A program made the translations under genes and the position numbers. Source: Winogradskyella bathintestinalis (lineage in GTDB: Bacteria > Bacteroidota > Bacteroidia > Flavobacteriales > Flavobacteriaceae). Taken from it: a stretch of 64,000 nucleotides of DNA. Shown here one piece after another: positions 7,778 to 17,372 of the stretch. Under the pieces are notes generated by a model. The model was not told the DNA's origin. It searched no databases and was given only the letters and a program-made list of their open reading frames with translations. The number at the start of each line of letters is the position of its first letter. Positions within the stretch are counted from its first letter, which is position 1. The stretch is from the NCBI RefSeq assembly GCF_030407435.1, contig NZ_JASDDK010000001.1:372001-436000 (forward strand), read 5' to 3'.

Positions 7778-8530
7778 TCACTTTAATGTTTTAATATATT
7801 TTGAAGGAATCCAGCCCGTTGAATTATCTGATAATTGAATTTTTGTCCAATCGTCATAAGTTTCTAAGGTTTGAACTTTAGTACCTTCATGAAGCCTAAA
7901 CACTTCTTCACTAGTTTGATTCGGATCTGTTTTAACTCTACTTTCTGATGAAAAAACAATAGCAGGATTATCTTTTTTTTCTAAAGCTTCATTTTGAAAT
8001 GCCATAGCCACTGAAAAACAAGCGATAATTAAACTGACAATACTCGTTACAAAAGCAATTCGTTTTTTAGTTGTAGAATAAGAAAAATGATAGGCCAAAA
8101 ATATAATTACAAATAAAAGTACACCACCCACCGCAATTTTTGCCCATGTATCTGTACTAAACGTATTAACCACATTATTTATAATTTTTGAAAAGCCAAC
8201 ATCTGGAACTTTATCAATAGCATCAATCGTCATATTTTGTGCAAACGCTAGATTATTCTGTATCTCCTTATCACTAGTATTCAATTGTGCTGCTTTTTCA
8301 TAATAATAAATACTAGGTGCAATATTATTTAGCTTATAATTAGCATTTCCTAAATTAAAATACAATTCTGCAGAATGTTGGTCAGAATTTAAAATAGTTT
8401 CATATTTATCAATAGCCTCTGCATATTTTCCATCGTTATACAACGCATTGGCTTCGTCAAAAATTTTATCGTTTTGCGAAAAACTAATTAGGCTAAAACA
8501 ACATAAAACAAAGATGGTAATAGCTCTCAT
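7778..8530 (-). CDS. batE: BatE, TPR and SH3 domain protein
   Basis: This last gene of the Bat operon encodes 250 residues. A signal peptide (to about residue 18) is followed by two to three TPR repeats (about 20-95; AEAIDKYETILN and AELYFNLGNANYKL are typical). Two membrane helices lie at about 130-150 and 160-178, and a C-terminal bacterial SH3 domain at about 190-250 ends TGWIPSKYIKTL. Bat proteins form an inner-membrane/periplasmic complex linked to aerotolerance in Bacteroides and envelope stress in other bacteria; the exact activity is not settled. It starts two bases after the batD stop, so the two are almost certainly translated from one mRNA. Confidence 0.92.
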   Translation of the reverse strand: MRAITIFVLCCFSLISFSQNDKIFDEANALYNDGKYAEAIDKYETILNSDQHSAELYFNLGNANYKLNNIAPSIYYYEKAAQLNTSDKEIQNNLAFAQNMTIDAIDKVPDVGFSKIINNVVNTFSTDTWAKIAVGGVLLFVIIFLAYHFSYSTTKKRIAFVTSIVSLIIACFSVAMAFQNEALEKKDNPAIVFSSESRVKTDPNQTSEEVFRLHEGTKVQTLETYDDWTKIQLSDNSTGWIPSKYIKTLK

Positions 8531-8532
8531 AT

Positions 8533-10305
8533 TTATCTCAATTGTTTATCAATTAATGAAATCGTTCTTGCGGCTTTGTCGTAATCATTTTGCATGGTTA
8601 CTTGTGTAATTGGTGTATAGCGTGCCAATTCGCAATTTTCTAAAATTGAAATAAAATCGGTAACCACATCACTATCGACTTTACGTTCCTTTAATAAGTT
8701 TTCAATCTTTTCTTTATTAAAATCACTCGTTTCAATATTTAATTTTGCTTTCAAATAATTATGAAGTGCTTTTTCTAAAGCTAAATAAAACGCCTCTTTT
8801 TGCCCCATCGCCTTTTTGGCTTCACTTAAATATTTTTTTGCTAATCGATCTGCTCTTCTTATACGGTTGCCTTGAACATCTGCATCGCGTTCATCCTTTT
8901 TTCGTCTGACAACAATAGCTAAAGGAATAGCTAAAAATGGTAACAATACCAATGACCAAAAAGCTTTAGATTTAAAGAACGGCTCGGATTTTATAGGCGT
9001 CCAATTCGATGTCGTTTTAATAAAAGCAAACGTATTAGTATTAGGATCTACAGATTGTTTCGTATTTGATGTTGTATTCTCAGGGGTATTAGTAGCGGCC
9101 ATCGGACCTTCTAAAACATCGATTATAATTTCATCTGAACTTAAACGCTTATAACTTTCAGAAACTGGATCGAAATACGAAAATGAAATACTTGGCACCG
9201 GATATTTTCCTCTGTATTGAGGTACAATGGTATAAGTATCGGCAATACTACCTTGCATTCCATTTAAATTTGTGCGTACATTTTCTTGATGTTCAGGCTC
9301 GTAAACCTCCAGTGAACTTGGCACCGTTAACTTTGGTACTTCAAACAACTTTAAATTTCCTTTTCCTTTGACTTCTATTTTAGCCTGAAGCGATTCAGTA
9401 GCATTCAATTGTGTTTTACTAGTGGTAACATTAAATGTAAAATCACCAACGGCACCTTTAAAATCAGATGGCTTTTCCTTTTCTGGCAATGGCTTAACAT
9501 TTATAGTTCTACTACCTGCGGTAACAACTTGTGGCACTTTAGACATTAAAGGTCTTCCAAAAATATCGCGACGGTTTGATGGTACTTCAACTGTAATATC
9601 CAAAACCAACGGTTCAAGTTTTAAAGCTCCTGTTTTTTGCGGATAAAGAACCGTTTTTCTTAATACAACATAACGGTATTTTTCGCCTTTGTATTCACCT
9701 TCTTGAACATTAAGACCTTTGATATCTATATTTTGGCTCCAAAAATCATTATATCTTGGAATGTCTTTCTCTCTCCAATTACTCACACCTGTTTCGGTTG
9801 ACACATATAATTTATAGACTACCGTTATGGCTTCGTTAAGAAATGGACTCCCATTAGAAACCTCAGCGACTAAATGAATATTCTCTGAGGCAATATCTGA
9901 AGCTGCTGTATTTCCATTTGGCTTACTAACAGCTGCAGTTACATTAATGGATATAGGAAAGGTTTTATAAGTTTCATCGTCAATTTCTATTGTAGCTTGT
10001 TTAATGGTGAAATTACCTCGTTTCTTTGGCGCTAAAAAATAACTATACGTTTTATTGTAAGATCGTTTACCGTTTCGAGAATAATTACTAACAGAGGTAT
10101 TGGGACCACCGACAACATCGAAATCTGCAAAACTCGGAGGCACAAAATTGTCACCATCCTGATTCATTTCAAAATCAATACGCAAACGTTCATTAACACC
10201 CAATTTCTTTTTGCTAACTTTAGCTTCAAATTTCACCTGTGCAGAAGCGATACTTGTTGCAAGTATTAGAAATAGTATAGTTATAGGTTTTATTATTGAA
10301 TTCAT
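8533..10305 (-). CDS. batD: BatD, large periplasmic protein with membrane anchor
   Basis: The product has 590 residues: a signal peptide (to about 22), a long periplasmic part made of several beta-sandwich repeats, one membrane helix at about 450-467, and a helical cytoplasmic tail of about 120 residues. The opening KFEAKVSKKKLGVNERLRIDF and later KTQLNATESLQAKIEVKGKG are typical BatD oxygen-tolerance repeats. BatD is thought to work with the von Willebrand factor A proteins BatA and BatB at the inner membrane. It lies 136 bases downstream of batC and two bases upstream of batE. Confidence 0.93.
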   Translation of the reverse strand: MNSIIKPITILFLILATSIASAQVKFEAKVSKKKLGVNERLRIDFEMNQDGDNFVPPSFADFDVVGGPNTSVSNYSRNGKRSYNKTYSYFLAPKKRGNFTIKQATIEIDDETYKTFPISINVTAAVSKPNGNTAASDIASENIHLVAEVSNGSPFLNEAITVVYKLYVSTETGVSNWREKDIPRYNDFWSQNIDIKGLNVQEGEYKGEKYRYVVLRKTVLYPQKTGALKLEPLVLDITVEVPSNRRDIFGRPLMSKVPQVVTAGSRTINVKPLPEKEKPSDFKGAVGDFTFNVTTSKTQLNATESLQAKIEVKGKGNLKLFEVPKLTVPSSLEVYEPEHQENVRTNLNGMQGSIADTYTIVPQYRGKYPVPSISFSYFDPVSESYKRLSSDEIIIDVLEGPMAATNTPENTTSNTKQSVDPNTNTFAFIKTTSNWTPIKSEPFFKSKAFWSLVLLPFLAIPLAIVVRRKKDERDADVQGNRIRRADRLAKKYLSEAKKAMGQKEAFYLALEKALHNYLKAKLNIETSDFNKEKIENLLKERKVDSDVVTDFISILENCELARYTPITQVTMQNDYDKAARTISLIDKQLR

Positions 10306-10441
10306 TTTTAAGTTTGAAAGCTACAATTAAGACTAATGAGAATTTATAAACCTTAGAAAAGACAATGTATGTCACTGCTACGAAAAATTATTTATTACTA
10401 TCAGCAAGTTTATACCATATCCTTAATACTGCTTGTTGAAA

Positions 10442-11290
10442 TTACCAGTCTTTCTCTGTTTTAACTTTAGAACCTTTTTGTTTCTCTGCATTCATCTTCT
10501 CCTGCACCTTTTGTTCTTGATTTTGCATGGCTTCTAAAATATTTTTTATTTGCTGTGGAGACATTTGTCCTGGTTGCGGTTTAGGTTTTTGATTTGGATC
10601 TTCCTTGTCTTTATCCCCTTTACCATCATCTTTTTTATCGTCTTTTTTATCATCTTTAGGCTTGCCATCTTCATCTTTATCTTTGTCCCCATCTTTTTTG
10701 TCTTGGTCGCCTTCGTCTTTCTTATCCTTATTATCTTTGTTTTCGTCTTCCTTTTTTTGCTCGTCTTCTTTATCTTGTTGGTCGTCTTTATTTTCGTCCT
10801 TTTTATCATCTTCACCGCCACCATCTTGCTTTTGTTGCTCAGCACATTCTTTGGCTATGACAAAATTATATCTTGTTTCTTCATCATTAGGATTATTTCT
10901 AAGGGCATTTTTAAAGGCTTCAACAGCTTCTTTACAAGCTTTGTTTTCCATTAAAACATTACCTAAATTATGAAACGCTTTATGTTTTTCTTCCTTAGAA
11001 ACTGCATTCTTTGCAGCTTCTTGCGTTCTGAATAAAGCTTCATCAAAATTTCCTTTTTCGTAGTAAGAATGCGCTAGATTATAAGCACCAACAGCTTTAG
11101 TGGGAGCCTCAGAAATAGCTTTTCTATAGGCCATTTCAGCTTCAATATAATTGTCTTCACCTACAAGTTCGTTTGCTTTATACACTAAACCTGTGGCATT
11201 TTTTTCTGCTTCTATTTGCGCTTTATCTAAGTTTTGAGAAAAACCAAAACAGCCCATTAAAAGTCCAATAAACACTAAATAAAATTTCAT
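10442..11290 (-). CDS. batC: BatC, TPR protein with long charged tail
   Basis: The product has 282 residues: a signal peptide (about 1-19), TPR repeats (about 30-145), a run of almost only Lys, Asp, Glu, Gly and Asn at about 155-242, and a conserved C-terminus with MSPQQIKNILEAM. The ATG at 11290 is chosen over a TTG six codons upstream because it starts the signal peptide cleanly. The charged region makes the coding strand extremely purine-rich (10600-10830 on the plus strand is nearly all T and C), and such tracts can expand or contract. It is the middle gene of the bat operon, 75 bases after batB. Confidence 0.9.
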   Translation of the reverse strand: MKFYLVFIGLLMGCFGFSQNLDKAQIEAEKNATGLVYKANELVGEDNYIEAEMAYRKAISEAPTKAVGAYNLAHSYYEKGNFDEALFRTQEAAKNAVSKEEKHKAFHNLGNVLMENKACKEAVEAFKNALRNNPNDEETRYNFVIAKECAEQQKQDGGGEDDKKDENKDDQQDKEDEQKKEDENKDNKDKKDEGDQDKKDGDKDKDEDGKPKDDKKDDKKDDGKGDKDKEDPNQKPKPQPGQMSPQQIKNILEAMQNQEQKVQEKMNAEKQKGSKVKTEKDW

Positions 11291-11365
11291 GTCCGTAAAA
11301 TTTATCAAAACAACCTCTAAATTACTAAAGCCTATAAAGACTGAGCGTTAAAGAATATTTAAATC

Positions 11366-12403
11366 TTAAAAATTCTCGTTAAATAAATTTAGTTTTTTCA
11401 ACCAAGCCGTTTTTCGTTCTAAAAAGAATATATCTATAAACAGTAACAAAATTCCGAAAGCCAAAAACCACTGAAACTGATCTTTAAAATCTGCGATTTG
11501 TTTTGACTCAAACTCTTGTTTATCCATTTTGTCTAATTCGTCTTTAATAGCATTTACAACTTCAGAGGTATTACTCCCATTAATATAAACACCGTTCGCC
11601 TCTGCTGCGATTTCTTTTAAGGTCGTTTCATCTAATCTTGTAATTACAGTTTCGCCCTGATTATCTTTCTTATAATTTAGGATTACACCATTTCGTTTTA
11701 TCGGAATTGGTCCCCCTTTTAAATCTCCAACTCCTACGGTTAATATTCTAATGCCTTGCTCAGCTGCTTCCTCAGCTACATTTAACGCTTCACCATCATG
11801 ATCTTCACCATCTGAAATAATAATTAAAACGCGGTTGGATTGATCTTCATTATCAAAATATGTTTTAGACAGCTGAATCGCTTCACTGATTGCTGTTCCT
11901 TGGGAAGATAACATATCCGTATTCATATTTTGCAAAAACATTTTTGCCGATGCATAATCTGTTGTAATTGGTAATTGCGGAGACGCTTTGCCAGCGTAAG
12001 CAATAATACCAACACGATCACTTACTAAACTATTAATAATTTGTGTAACCAATTGCTGCGACTTTTTTAATCGGTTTGGTGCAATATCTTCTGCCAACAT
12101 ACTTTTAGACACATCTATGGCAAATACCACATCGACACCTTCACTACGAACTGTTTCAAGTTTTGTGCCAATCTTTGGATTCACCAAGGCTAAAGATAAG
12201 CAGGCAAAAGCACCACAAAGCACTAAAATTTTTAATATACTTTTAAATAAAGATTGATTAGGACTCAACCGCTTTAATAAAGCAGAATCAGCAAATTTCT
12301 TCTGTGCAGATCGTCTCCATACTTGAAGTATAACAAACAAAAGAATGATTACCGGAATTGCCAGTAAAGTCCAAAACCATATTTTTTCATCGAGTCTAAA
12401 CAA
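11366..12403 (-). CDS. batB: BatB, von Willebrand factor A domain membrane protein
   Basis: The product is a 345-residue inner-membrane protein. There are membrane helices at about 9-28 and 57-75, a vWA domain at about 88-285 with the metal-ion site DVSKS (D97, S99, S101), and a final helix at about 310-330. It is the partner of BatA. The start is a TTG at 12403: a stop codon lies seven codons further upstream in this frame, no ATG lies between, and the next internal ATG is inside the vWA domain, so a non-ATG start is required. The gene overlaps the end of batA by eight bases, suggesting translational coupling. Confidence 0.92.
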   Translation of the reverse strand: MFRLDEKIWFWTLLAIPVIILLFVILQVWRRSAQKKFADSALLKRLSPNQSLFKSILKILVLCGAFACLSLALVNPKIGTKLETVRSEGVDVVFAIDVSKSMLAEDIAPNRLKKSQQLVTQIINSLVSDRVGIIAYAGKASPQLPITTDYASAKMFLQNMNTDMLSSQGTAISEAIQLSKTYFDNEDQSNRVLIIISDGEDHDGEALNVAEEAAEQGIRILTVGVGDLKGGPIPIKRNGVILNYKKDNQGETVITRLDETTLKEIAAEANGVYINGSNTSEVVNAIKDELDKMDKQEFESKQIADFKDQFQWFLAFGILLLFIDIFFLERKTAWLKKLNLFNENF

Positions 12404-13400
12404 AGCTTCTAAATATTGTGTTTCTTAATATCAATTCTATCAATAATAATAGTCCGGCCAATAAAACTAAAGGTCTATACTTCTCGTCGTAATTATAGTA
12501 TTTCTTTTCTTCAATCTCGGTTTTTTCGAGCTTATTAATTTCATTATAAATTTCAGCCAACTTATCATTATTGGTTGCTCTAAAATATTCACCACCAGTC
12601 TCTGCTGAAATTTCCTTTAATAATGTCTCATCAATTTCTACTTGCATCCGTCCATATCTAAAAGAACCATTAGAATTTATTCCTACTGGAGATAAGGCCA
12701 TCCCGTTTGTGCCCAAACCAATAGTGTACACTTTTATACCATATTCAACGGCTAACTCGCTCGCGATTTTAGGGTCAATAAACCCCGAATTATTTACACC
12801 ATCGGTAAGCAAAATAATCACTTTACTTTTAGCTCTACTGTCTTTTAATCGATTAACTGATGTGGCCAATCCCATACCAATTGCAGTGCCACTTTCAATT
12901 ATAGTATTGTACTTAATATCTCTTAGCGAACGTTGTACTATAGATTTATCACTTGTTATAGGGGTTTTAGTATAGGCTTCGCCCGCATATTCTACTAAAC
13001 CGATTCGATCATTCGGTCGTCCATCAATAAAATCTGCCGCAACTTCTTTTAAAGCATCTAACCGATTAGGACGTAAATCTTTTGCTAACATACTTGCAGA
13101 AACATCTATAGCCATTACAATATCTATACCACTAGTAGTTTTTGTTTTGGTAGAGACATCCACCGTTCTAGGCCTTGCCAATGCGGTAATTAAAAGCGCT
13201 AAAGCAATTAGTCTTAAAGCAAAGAGTACATGTTTAAATTTTGACCAAAATGAGGACGTATTTTTGAAGCCTTTGATACTTGATATTTTTAGCTCAGCTG
13301 TTTGTTGATGGTGTTTAAGAACATACCAAATTACGGCTATTGGCAAAAGCAATAGCAACCAAAAAAATTCTACATTTAAAAATTGAATGGTATCCAGCAT
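12396..13400 (-). CDS. batA: BatA, von Willebrand factor A domain membrane protein
   Basis: The product is a 334-residue inner-membrane protein with N-terminal helices at about 10-28 and 58-76, a vWA domain at about 90-290 carrying the metal-ion site DVSAS (D99, S101, S103), and a C-terminal helix at about 308-326. BatA and BatB are paralogues expected to bind partner proteins through the vWA metal site. The ATG overlaps the stop of the upstream gene as TAATG, and its own end overlaps batB by eight bases, so the three genes are tightly coupled. Confidence 0.94.
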   Translation of the reverse strand: MLDTIQFLNVEFFWLLLLLPIAVIWYVLKHHQQTAELKISSIKGFKNTSSFWSKFKHVLFALRLIALALLITALARPRTVDVSTKTKTTSGIDIVMAIDVSASMLAKDLRPNRLDALKEVAADFIDGRPNDRIGLVEYAGEAYTKTPITSDKSIVQRSLRDIKYNTIIESGTAIGMGLATSVNRLKDSRAKSKVIILLTDGVNNSGFIDPKIASELAVEYGIKVYTIGLGTNGMALSPVGINSNGSFRYGRMQVEIDETLLKEISAETGGEYFRATNNDKLAEIYNEINKLEKTEIEEKKYYNYDEKYRPLVLLAGLLLLIELILRNTIFRSFV

Positions 13401-15130
13401 TAGTTCTCTTTTTCTTCTACCTCGTCGGGTTTTAATTCTATGGAATTTGTAATACGTTCCATAATATCATCGGCATAATTATCGTCTGTTCTCCAGTTTA
13501 ATATTATTTGTTGTCTCACATTTTCTGCTCTGAAGAGAAATAAGTTGTACTTAGCTGGCTGCACATAATCGTTATCTAGGATCATGGTCATAGTTCCATA
13601 AATCTTAACCCCTTTCGCCCCATTTGGTGTGCTAAATTTTTCTTGCTTAACCGTAATATCTTTAGCGCCTTTCGCTTCTAATACTTTTAAATAAGCTTCA
13701 GTAGCTTGTTGTAAATCTTTAGTTTTTTCTTCATCAGTTATTTCAGTTGGCTTTCCTTGTTCTTGGGTTACTTTAAAAGTCGCTGTACTAACCTGTACAT
13801 CTATTCCCGAAGTTTCTGCTGAATATTTGAATACCGCAGAACTAACTTTATCTTTATATTCTTCTGGAATTTCAACCTCTTCACGTTTTAAAACTTCTGG
13901 TGTTTCTATCCAAATAGGAGGATAACCATAAGCACTTGCAACCCAATTGCCCTCCAAGAGTTCTTTACTTTCGTGACCTACGATAGTGTCCTTAACATAG
14001 CCGAAACCATATTTTATACCGAAACCAATAAATGTGGCTACTATTAACATAACTGAAATCGCCACTGTAATCCAGATTTTTCTCTGCTTCTTTTTACGTT
14101 CTTGTTCTTCTTTATATTTCCTATCCAACAATTTTTCTTCTTCGCTGGGCTCTGGTAAACTTACTTTTACATTATCGATCGCTTTTTCTATCGTAGACTT
14201 ATCCATTTCAGCAAGTGCGGTATCTGGGGAAGACTTTGCGAATTTCACCAAATCGGCACGTTGTAAAATAGATTCTATATGTAAAATGGTTTCTTTAGAT
14301 AAGGGAATTTGATTACCCTCTTTCAACAATTTTAAACGATTTATAAGTTCTGCTGTAGTACTTTCTAATGCTCGGTCGTAAACTTTTTCATCTAAATACT
14401 TTCTAATGATGAATGTTAGTTCAGAATAATATTCCTTGACTTCTGAACGCATTAAATATTGACTTTCATCTAATTTAGACAAAGCTAACTTTGCGCGATC
14501 GTAAGGCGGTAATAATGCCAATTCTTCAGCCTCGGTTAATGGCTTTTTTCTCCAAATAAACCAATACAGTAAAAAAGCTACTAAAGCTATTAAAGCCAAT
14601 GTTGCAATCACTCCTAATATGAATTGTAATCGACCACTATTATCGTTTTCTACCTCAATAATTGGTTTAATGTCATAGAGATTTTGCTTAGTAGTATCAA
14701 CAGCAATCGTATTAACTTCAACTTTTAAAGAATCCGTAAAAAACGGTTTCTCATTAATAATAATTTTTTGCCTTGGTATGGTATATACTCCCGAATCGAA
14801 TTGTGTCAGTTTATAAATTCTAGATAACAAGAATTTAGCACCCCTTTTTGTGGTATCAATTTTTAAAGCTTCAACCGCTTCTAACGGCATAAACGTTTGT
14901 CCTTCTGGAAATACAACTAACGCTGTTGAATCTGCTTCAACATTCATTTTATAGTCAATTTGTTCTCCAATTTTAATTTCTGTAGCATCGATTTCTGAGG
15001 TAACCTGCGAAAATGAGAAGAAAGAAAAAAGCATAATGCATATAAACGACAAGACAAAAGACGACTGACCGAAATCAGATGACTTCTTCTTTGTTGTTAA
15101 TACACTGACTAAATAATTTAAACTTTTCAC
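13400..15130 (-). CDS. Two-membrane-helix protein of the Bat operon
   Basis: The product has 576 residues. After a signal-like segment (about 26-43) comes a BatD-like beta domain to about 165, a membrane helix at about 170-192, a helical cytoplasmic region resembling DUF4381-type proteins (about 200-345, with PPYDRAKLALSKL), a second helix at about 352-375, and a second extracytoplasmic domain to the end. A gene in this place between DUF58 and batA is usual in Flavobacteriia, but its role is unknown. The start is a GTG at 15130; the frame is closed by a stop four codons upstream with no ATG available. Its stop overlaps the batA start. Confidence 0.8.
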   Translation of the reverse strand: MKSLNYLVSVLTTKKKSSDFGQSSFVLSFICIMLFSFFSFSQVTSEIDATEIKIGEQIDYKMNVEADSTALVVFPEGQTFMPLEAVEALKIDTTKRGAKFLLSRIYKLTQFDSGVYTIPRQKIIINEKPFFTDSLKVEVNTIAVDTTKQNLYDIKPIIEVENDNSGRLQFILGVIATLALIALVAFLLYWFIWRKKPLTEAEELALLPPYDRAKLALSKLDESQYLMRSEVKEYYSELTFIIRKYLDEKVYDRALESTTAELINRLKLLKEGNQIPLSKETILHIESILQRADLVKFAKSSPDTALAEMDKSTIEKAIDNVKVSLPEPSEEEKLLDRKYKEEQERKKKQRKIWITVAISVMLIVATFIGFGIKYGFGYVKDTIVGHESKELLEGNWVASAYGYPPIWIETPEVLKREEVEIPEEYKDKVSSAVFKYSAETSGIDVQVSTATFKVTQEQGKPTEITDEEKTKDLQQATEAYLKVLEAKGAKDITVKQEKFSTPNGAKGVKIYGTMTMILDNDYVQPAKYNLFLFRAENVRQQIILNWRTDDNYADDIMERITNSIELKPDEVEEKEN

Positions 15131-15194
15131 TTTACACTTATTTCTTTACCCTTTTATCTCTCTGTGCTTGCATCATCTAACGCTATATCAATTA

Positions 15195-16058
15195 TCATCT
15201 TCTTTTAAAATAGCCTAGCAATTTCTTCACATAACTTTCATCAACTCTACAATCTATTACTCCAGATCCAGATTTGGTAAAGCTATCTTTAAAGTAGCTC
15301 ACTTTTTCGTTATAAAATTTGTTGTAATTCTGTCTTACTTTTTTAGATGCGGTGTTTACCAACATCAGTTCACCAGTTTCTTCATCTTCCATTTGCACCA
15401 TCCCAATGTTTGGAATTTCAGCCTCGTGTTTATCGTAAATTCTAATGCCTGTAATATCGTGTCTACCAGCAGCAATCTTTAGGTTTTGTTTATAATCATC
15501 TGCCACAAAATCAGATAACACAAAAACTATAGCTTTTTTCTTCATTACATTAGATAAAAATTTAAAAGCTTCTGCGACATTCGTCTGCTTACTCTTTGGT
15601 TTAAATTCTAATAATTCACGGATAATTCTTAATACATGTGAACGTCCTTTTTTGGGAGGAATATAAAGTTCAATTTCATCGGAAAACAAAATCAAACCAA
15701 TCTTATCATTGTTTTGTGTTGCCGAAAATGCCAATGTAGCAGCAATTTCGGTTACAATTTCATCTTTAAACTGATTTTTAGTTCCAAACAACTTACTACC
15801 AGAGACATCTGCCATGAGCATCATGGTGAGTTCACGTTCTTCTTCAAACACTTTAATATGTGGCTGATTGGTTCTAGCAGTGACATTCCAATCGATATTC
15901 CGCACATCATCACCAAATTGGTATTGGCGTACTTCAGAAAAAGTCATACCACGACCTTTAAAAGTCGAATGGTATTCGCCTCCAAATATATGATCAGACA
16001 ATCGTCTTGTCTTAATCTCTATTTTTCGTACTTTTTTGAGTAATTCTTTGGTGTCCAT
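15195..16058 (-). CDS. DUF58 domain protein of the Bat operon
   Basis: The product is a 287-residue cytoplasmic protein of the DUF58 family. The family hallmark is seen around residues 30-70 (GRGMTFSEVRQYQFGDD then IDWNVTAR), followed by a vWA-like domain with the metal-site motif DVSGS (D84, S86, S88). DUF58 proteins nearly always pair with a MoxR ATPase and are thought to be targets or adaptors of it. It follows moxR by 98 bases and precedes the 576-residue membrane protein by 64 bases. Confidence 0.95.
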   Translation of the reverse strand: MDTKELLKKVRKIEIKTRRLSDHIFGGEYHSTFKGRGMTFSEVRQYQFGDDVRNIDWNVTARTNQPHIKVFEEERELTMMLMADVSGSKLFGTKNQFKDEIVTEIAATLAFSATQNNDKIGLILFSDEIELYIPPKKGRSHVLRIIRELLEFKPKSKQTNVAEAFKFLSNVMKKKAIVFVLSDFVADDYKQNLKIAAGRHDITGIRIYDKHEAEIPNIGMVQMEDEETGELMLVNTASKKVRQNYNKFYNEKVSYFKDSFTKSGSGVIDCRVDESYVKKLLGYFKRR

Positions 16059-16156
16059 TAGTTCAGTTTGCCGAATGCAATATTCCGTTAGCAGTTAATT
16101 AAAAATCAGATTTCAAGAATGCGTTTGCAAATAAAAATTGATTTACTGAATACTAT

Positions 16157-17158
16157 TTATGGTACTTCAATCTCATTAACAATCTTATTAATAATATCTT
16201 CAGACGTTATGTTTTCTGCTTCTGCTTCGTAAGTAATTCCTATTCTGTGACGTAACACATCATGAACAACAGCTCGTACATCTTCTGGGATTACGTAACC
16301 TCTTCGTTTTATAAAAGCGTAACATTTAGCAGCCGTAGCTAAATTGATACTTCCACGAGGTGAAGCTCCAAAAGAAATCAAAGGTTTTAAATCAGCTAAC
16401 TTATATTTTTCTGGGTAACGCGTGGCAAAAATAATATCGAGAATATACTTTTCGATTTTCTCATCCATATACACTTCTCTAACGGCCTTTTGCGCACTTA
16501 GAATCTGAGCAATTGATACAACAGGATTTACCTTTTCATAAGAGCCTTTTAAATTGGCTCTAACAATTTGTTGTTCGTCTGCAATTGTTGGATAATCAAT
16601 AACGGTTTTCAACATAAATCGATCCACTTGTGCTTCGGGCAAAGGATAAGTTCCTTCCTGCTCAACCGGATTCATCGTTGCCATTACTAAAAATGGTTTA
16701 TCTAAAATAAATGTTTCATCACCGATAGTAACTTGTTTTTCTTGCATAGCTTCAAGCAAGGCAGATTGCACTTTTGCTGGAGCTCTGTTGATCTCATCTG
16801 CCAATACAAAATTGGCAAATATTGGCCCTTTTTTAATGGTGAAATCGTTTTCTTTAATATTAAAAATCAACGTACCCACCACATCAGCAGGTAGTAAATC
16901 TGGTGTAAACTGAATTCTACTAAAACTAGCATCGATGGCTTTTGAGAGTGTGTTAATCGCTAATGTTTTTGCTAATCCAGGTACACCTTCTAGTAAAATA
17001 TGACCTTGTCCCAATAGACCGATAAGCAGACGCTCTACCATATGCTTTTGCCCAACAATAACCTTATTCATTTCTAAGATTAACAAATCTACAAATGCAC
17101 TTTCTCTTTCTATCTTTTCGTTAATTGACTTTATGTCAACTGTACTCGTTTCTTCCAT
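16157..17158 (-). CDS. MoxR family AAA+ ATPase
   Basis: The product is a 333-residue cytoplasmic AAA+ ATPase of the MoxR type. It has Walker A GVPGLAKT at residues 58-65, Walker B VLADEINR with D121-E122, and a sensor 1 region MATMNPVEQEGTYPLPEAQVDRF, all diagnostic for MoxR proteins. These act as chaperone-like ATPases that activate or assemble vWA-domain partners, here the DUF58, BatA and BatB products downstream. It is the first gene of the eight-gene operon that ends with batE. The region upstream has no clear TAnnTTTG match, so its promoter is not assigned. Confidence 0.96.
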   Translation of the reverse strand: MEETSTVDIKSINEKIERESAFVDLLILEMNKVIVGQKHMVERLLIGLLGQGHILLEGVPGLAKTLAINTLSKAIDASFSRIQFTPDLLPADVVGTLIFNIKENDFTIKKGPIFANFVLADEINRAPAKVQSALLEAMQEKQVTIGDETFILDKPFLVMATMNPVEQEGTYPLPEAQVDRFMLKTVIDYPTIADEQQIVRANLKGSYEKVNPVVSIAQILSAQKAVREVYMDEKIEKYILDIIFATRYPEKYKLADLKPLISFGASPRGSINLATAAKCYAFIKRRGYVIPEDVRAVVHDVLRHRIGITYEAEAENITSEDIINKIVNEIEVP

Positions 17159-17305
17159 TATTTAAGGTTTTTTACCAATATTAAATTAAAATTGATTCAG
17201 TAACAAAACTTTTTTTACACAGATTTCCAATATGAAATCCTTCGTGATTAAATAGCGATGCAAAATGTTAAAATTTTTCGTTAGATGCTGTTAACAATTG
17301 GTTAA

Positions 17306-17340
17306 AAAAAATGAGTCATACCGAAGTACCGCTCATTTTT
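17306..17340. terminator. Hairpin after the DUF4382 lipoprotein gene
   Basis: AAAAATGAG and CTCATTTTT form the base of a hairpin with an inner TAC-CGAA-GTA tetraloop stem. A and T tracts on both sides mean it could stop transcripts in either direction. It lies 33 bases past the lipoprotein stop (minus strand) and upstream of moxR. Confidence 0.75.
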
Positions 17341-17372
17341 ATGAATTAATTATGGATTAGGGTTAATTAATA

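Noticed and set aside
10550..10973. Long open frames on the plus strand opposite batC, rich in Phe, Ile, Leu and Ser
   Set aside because: They mirror the Lys/Asp codon tract of batC on the other strand. They have no start context, no domain and would be highly hydrophobic by composition alone.
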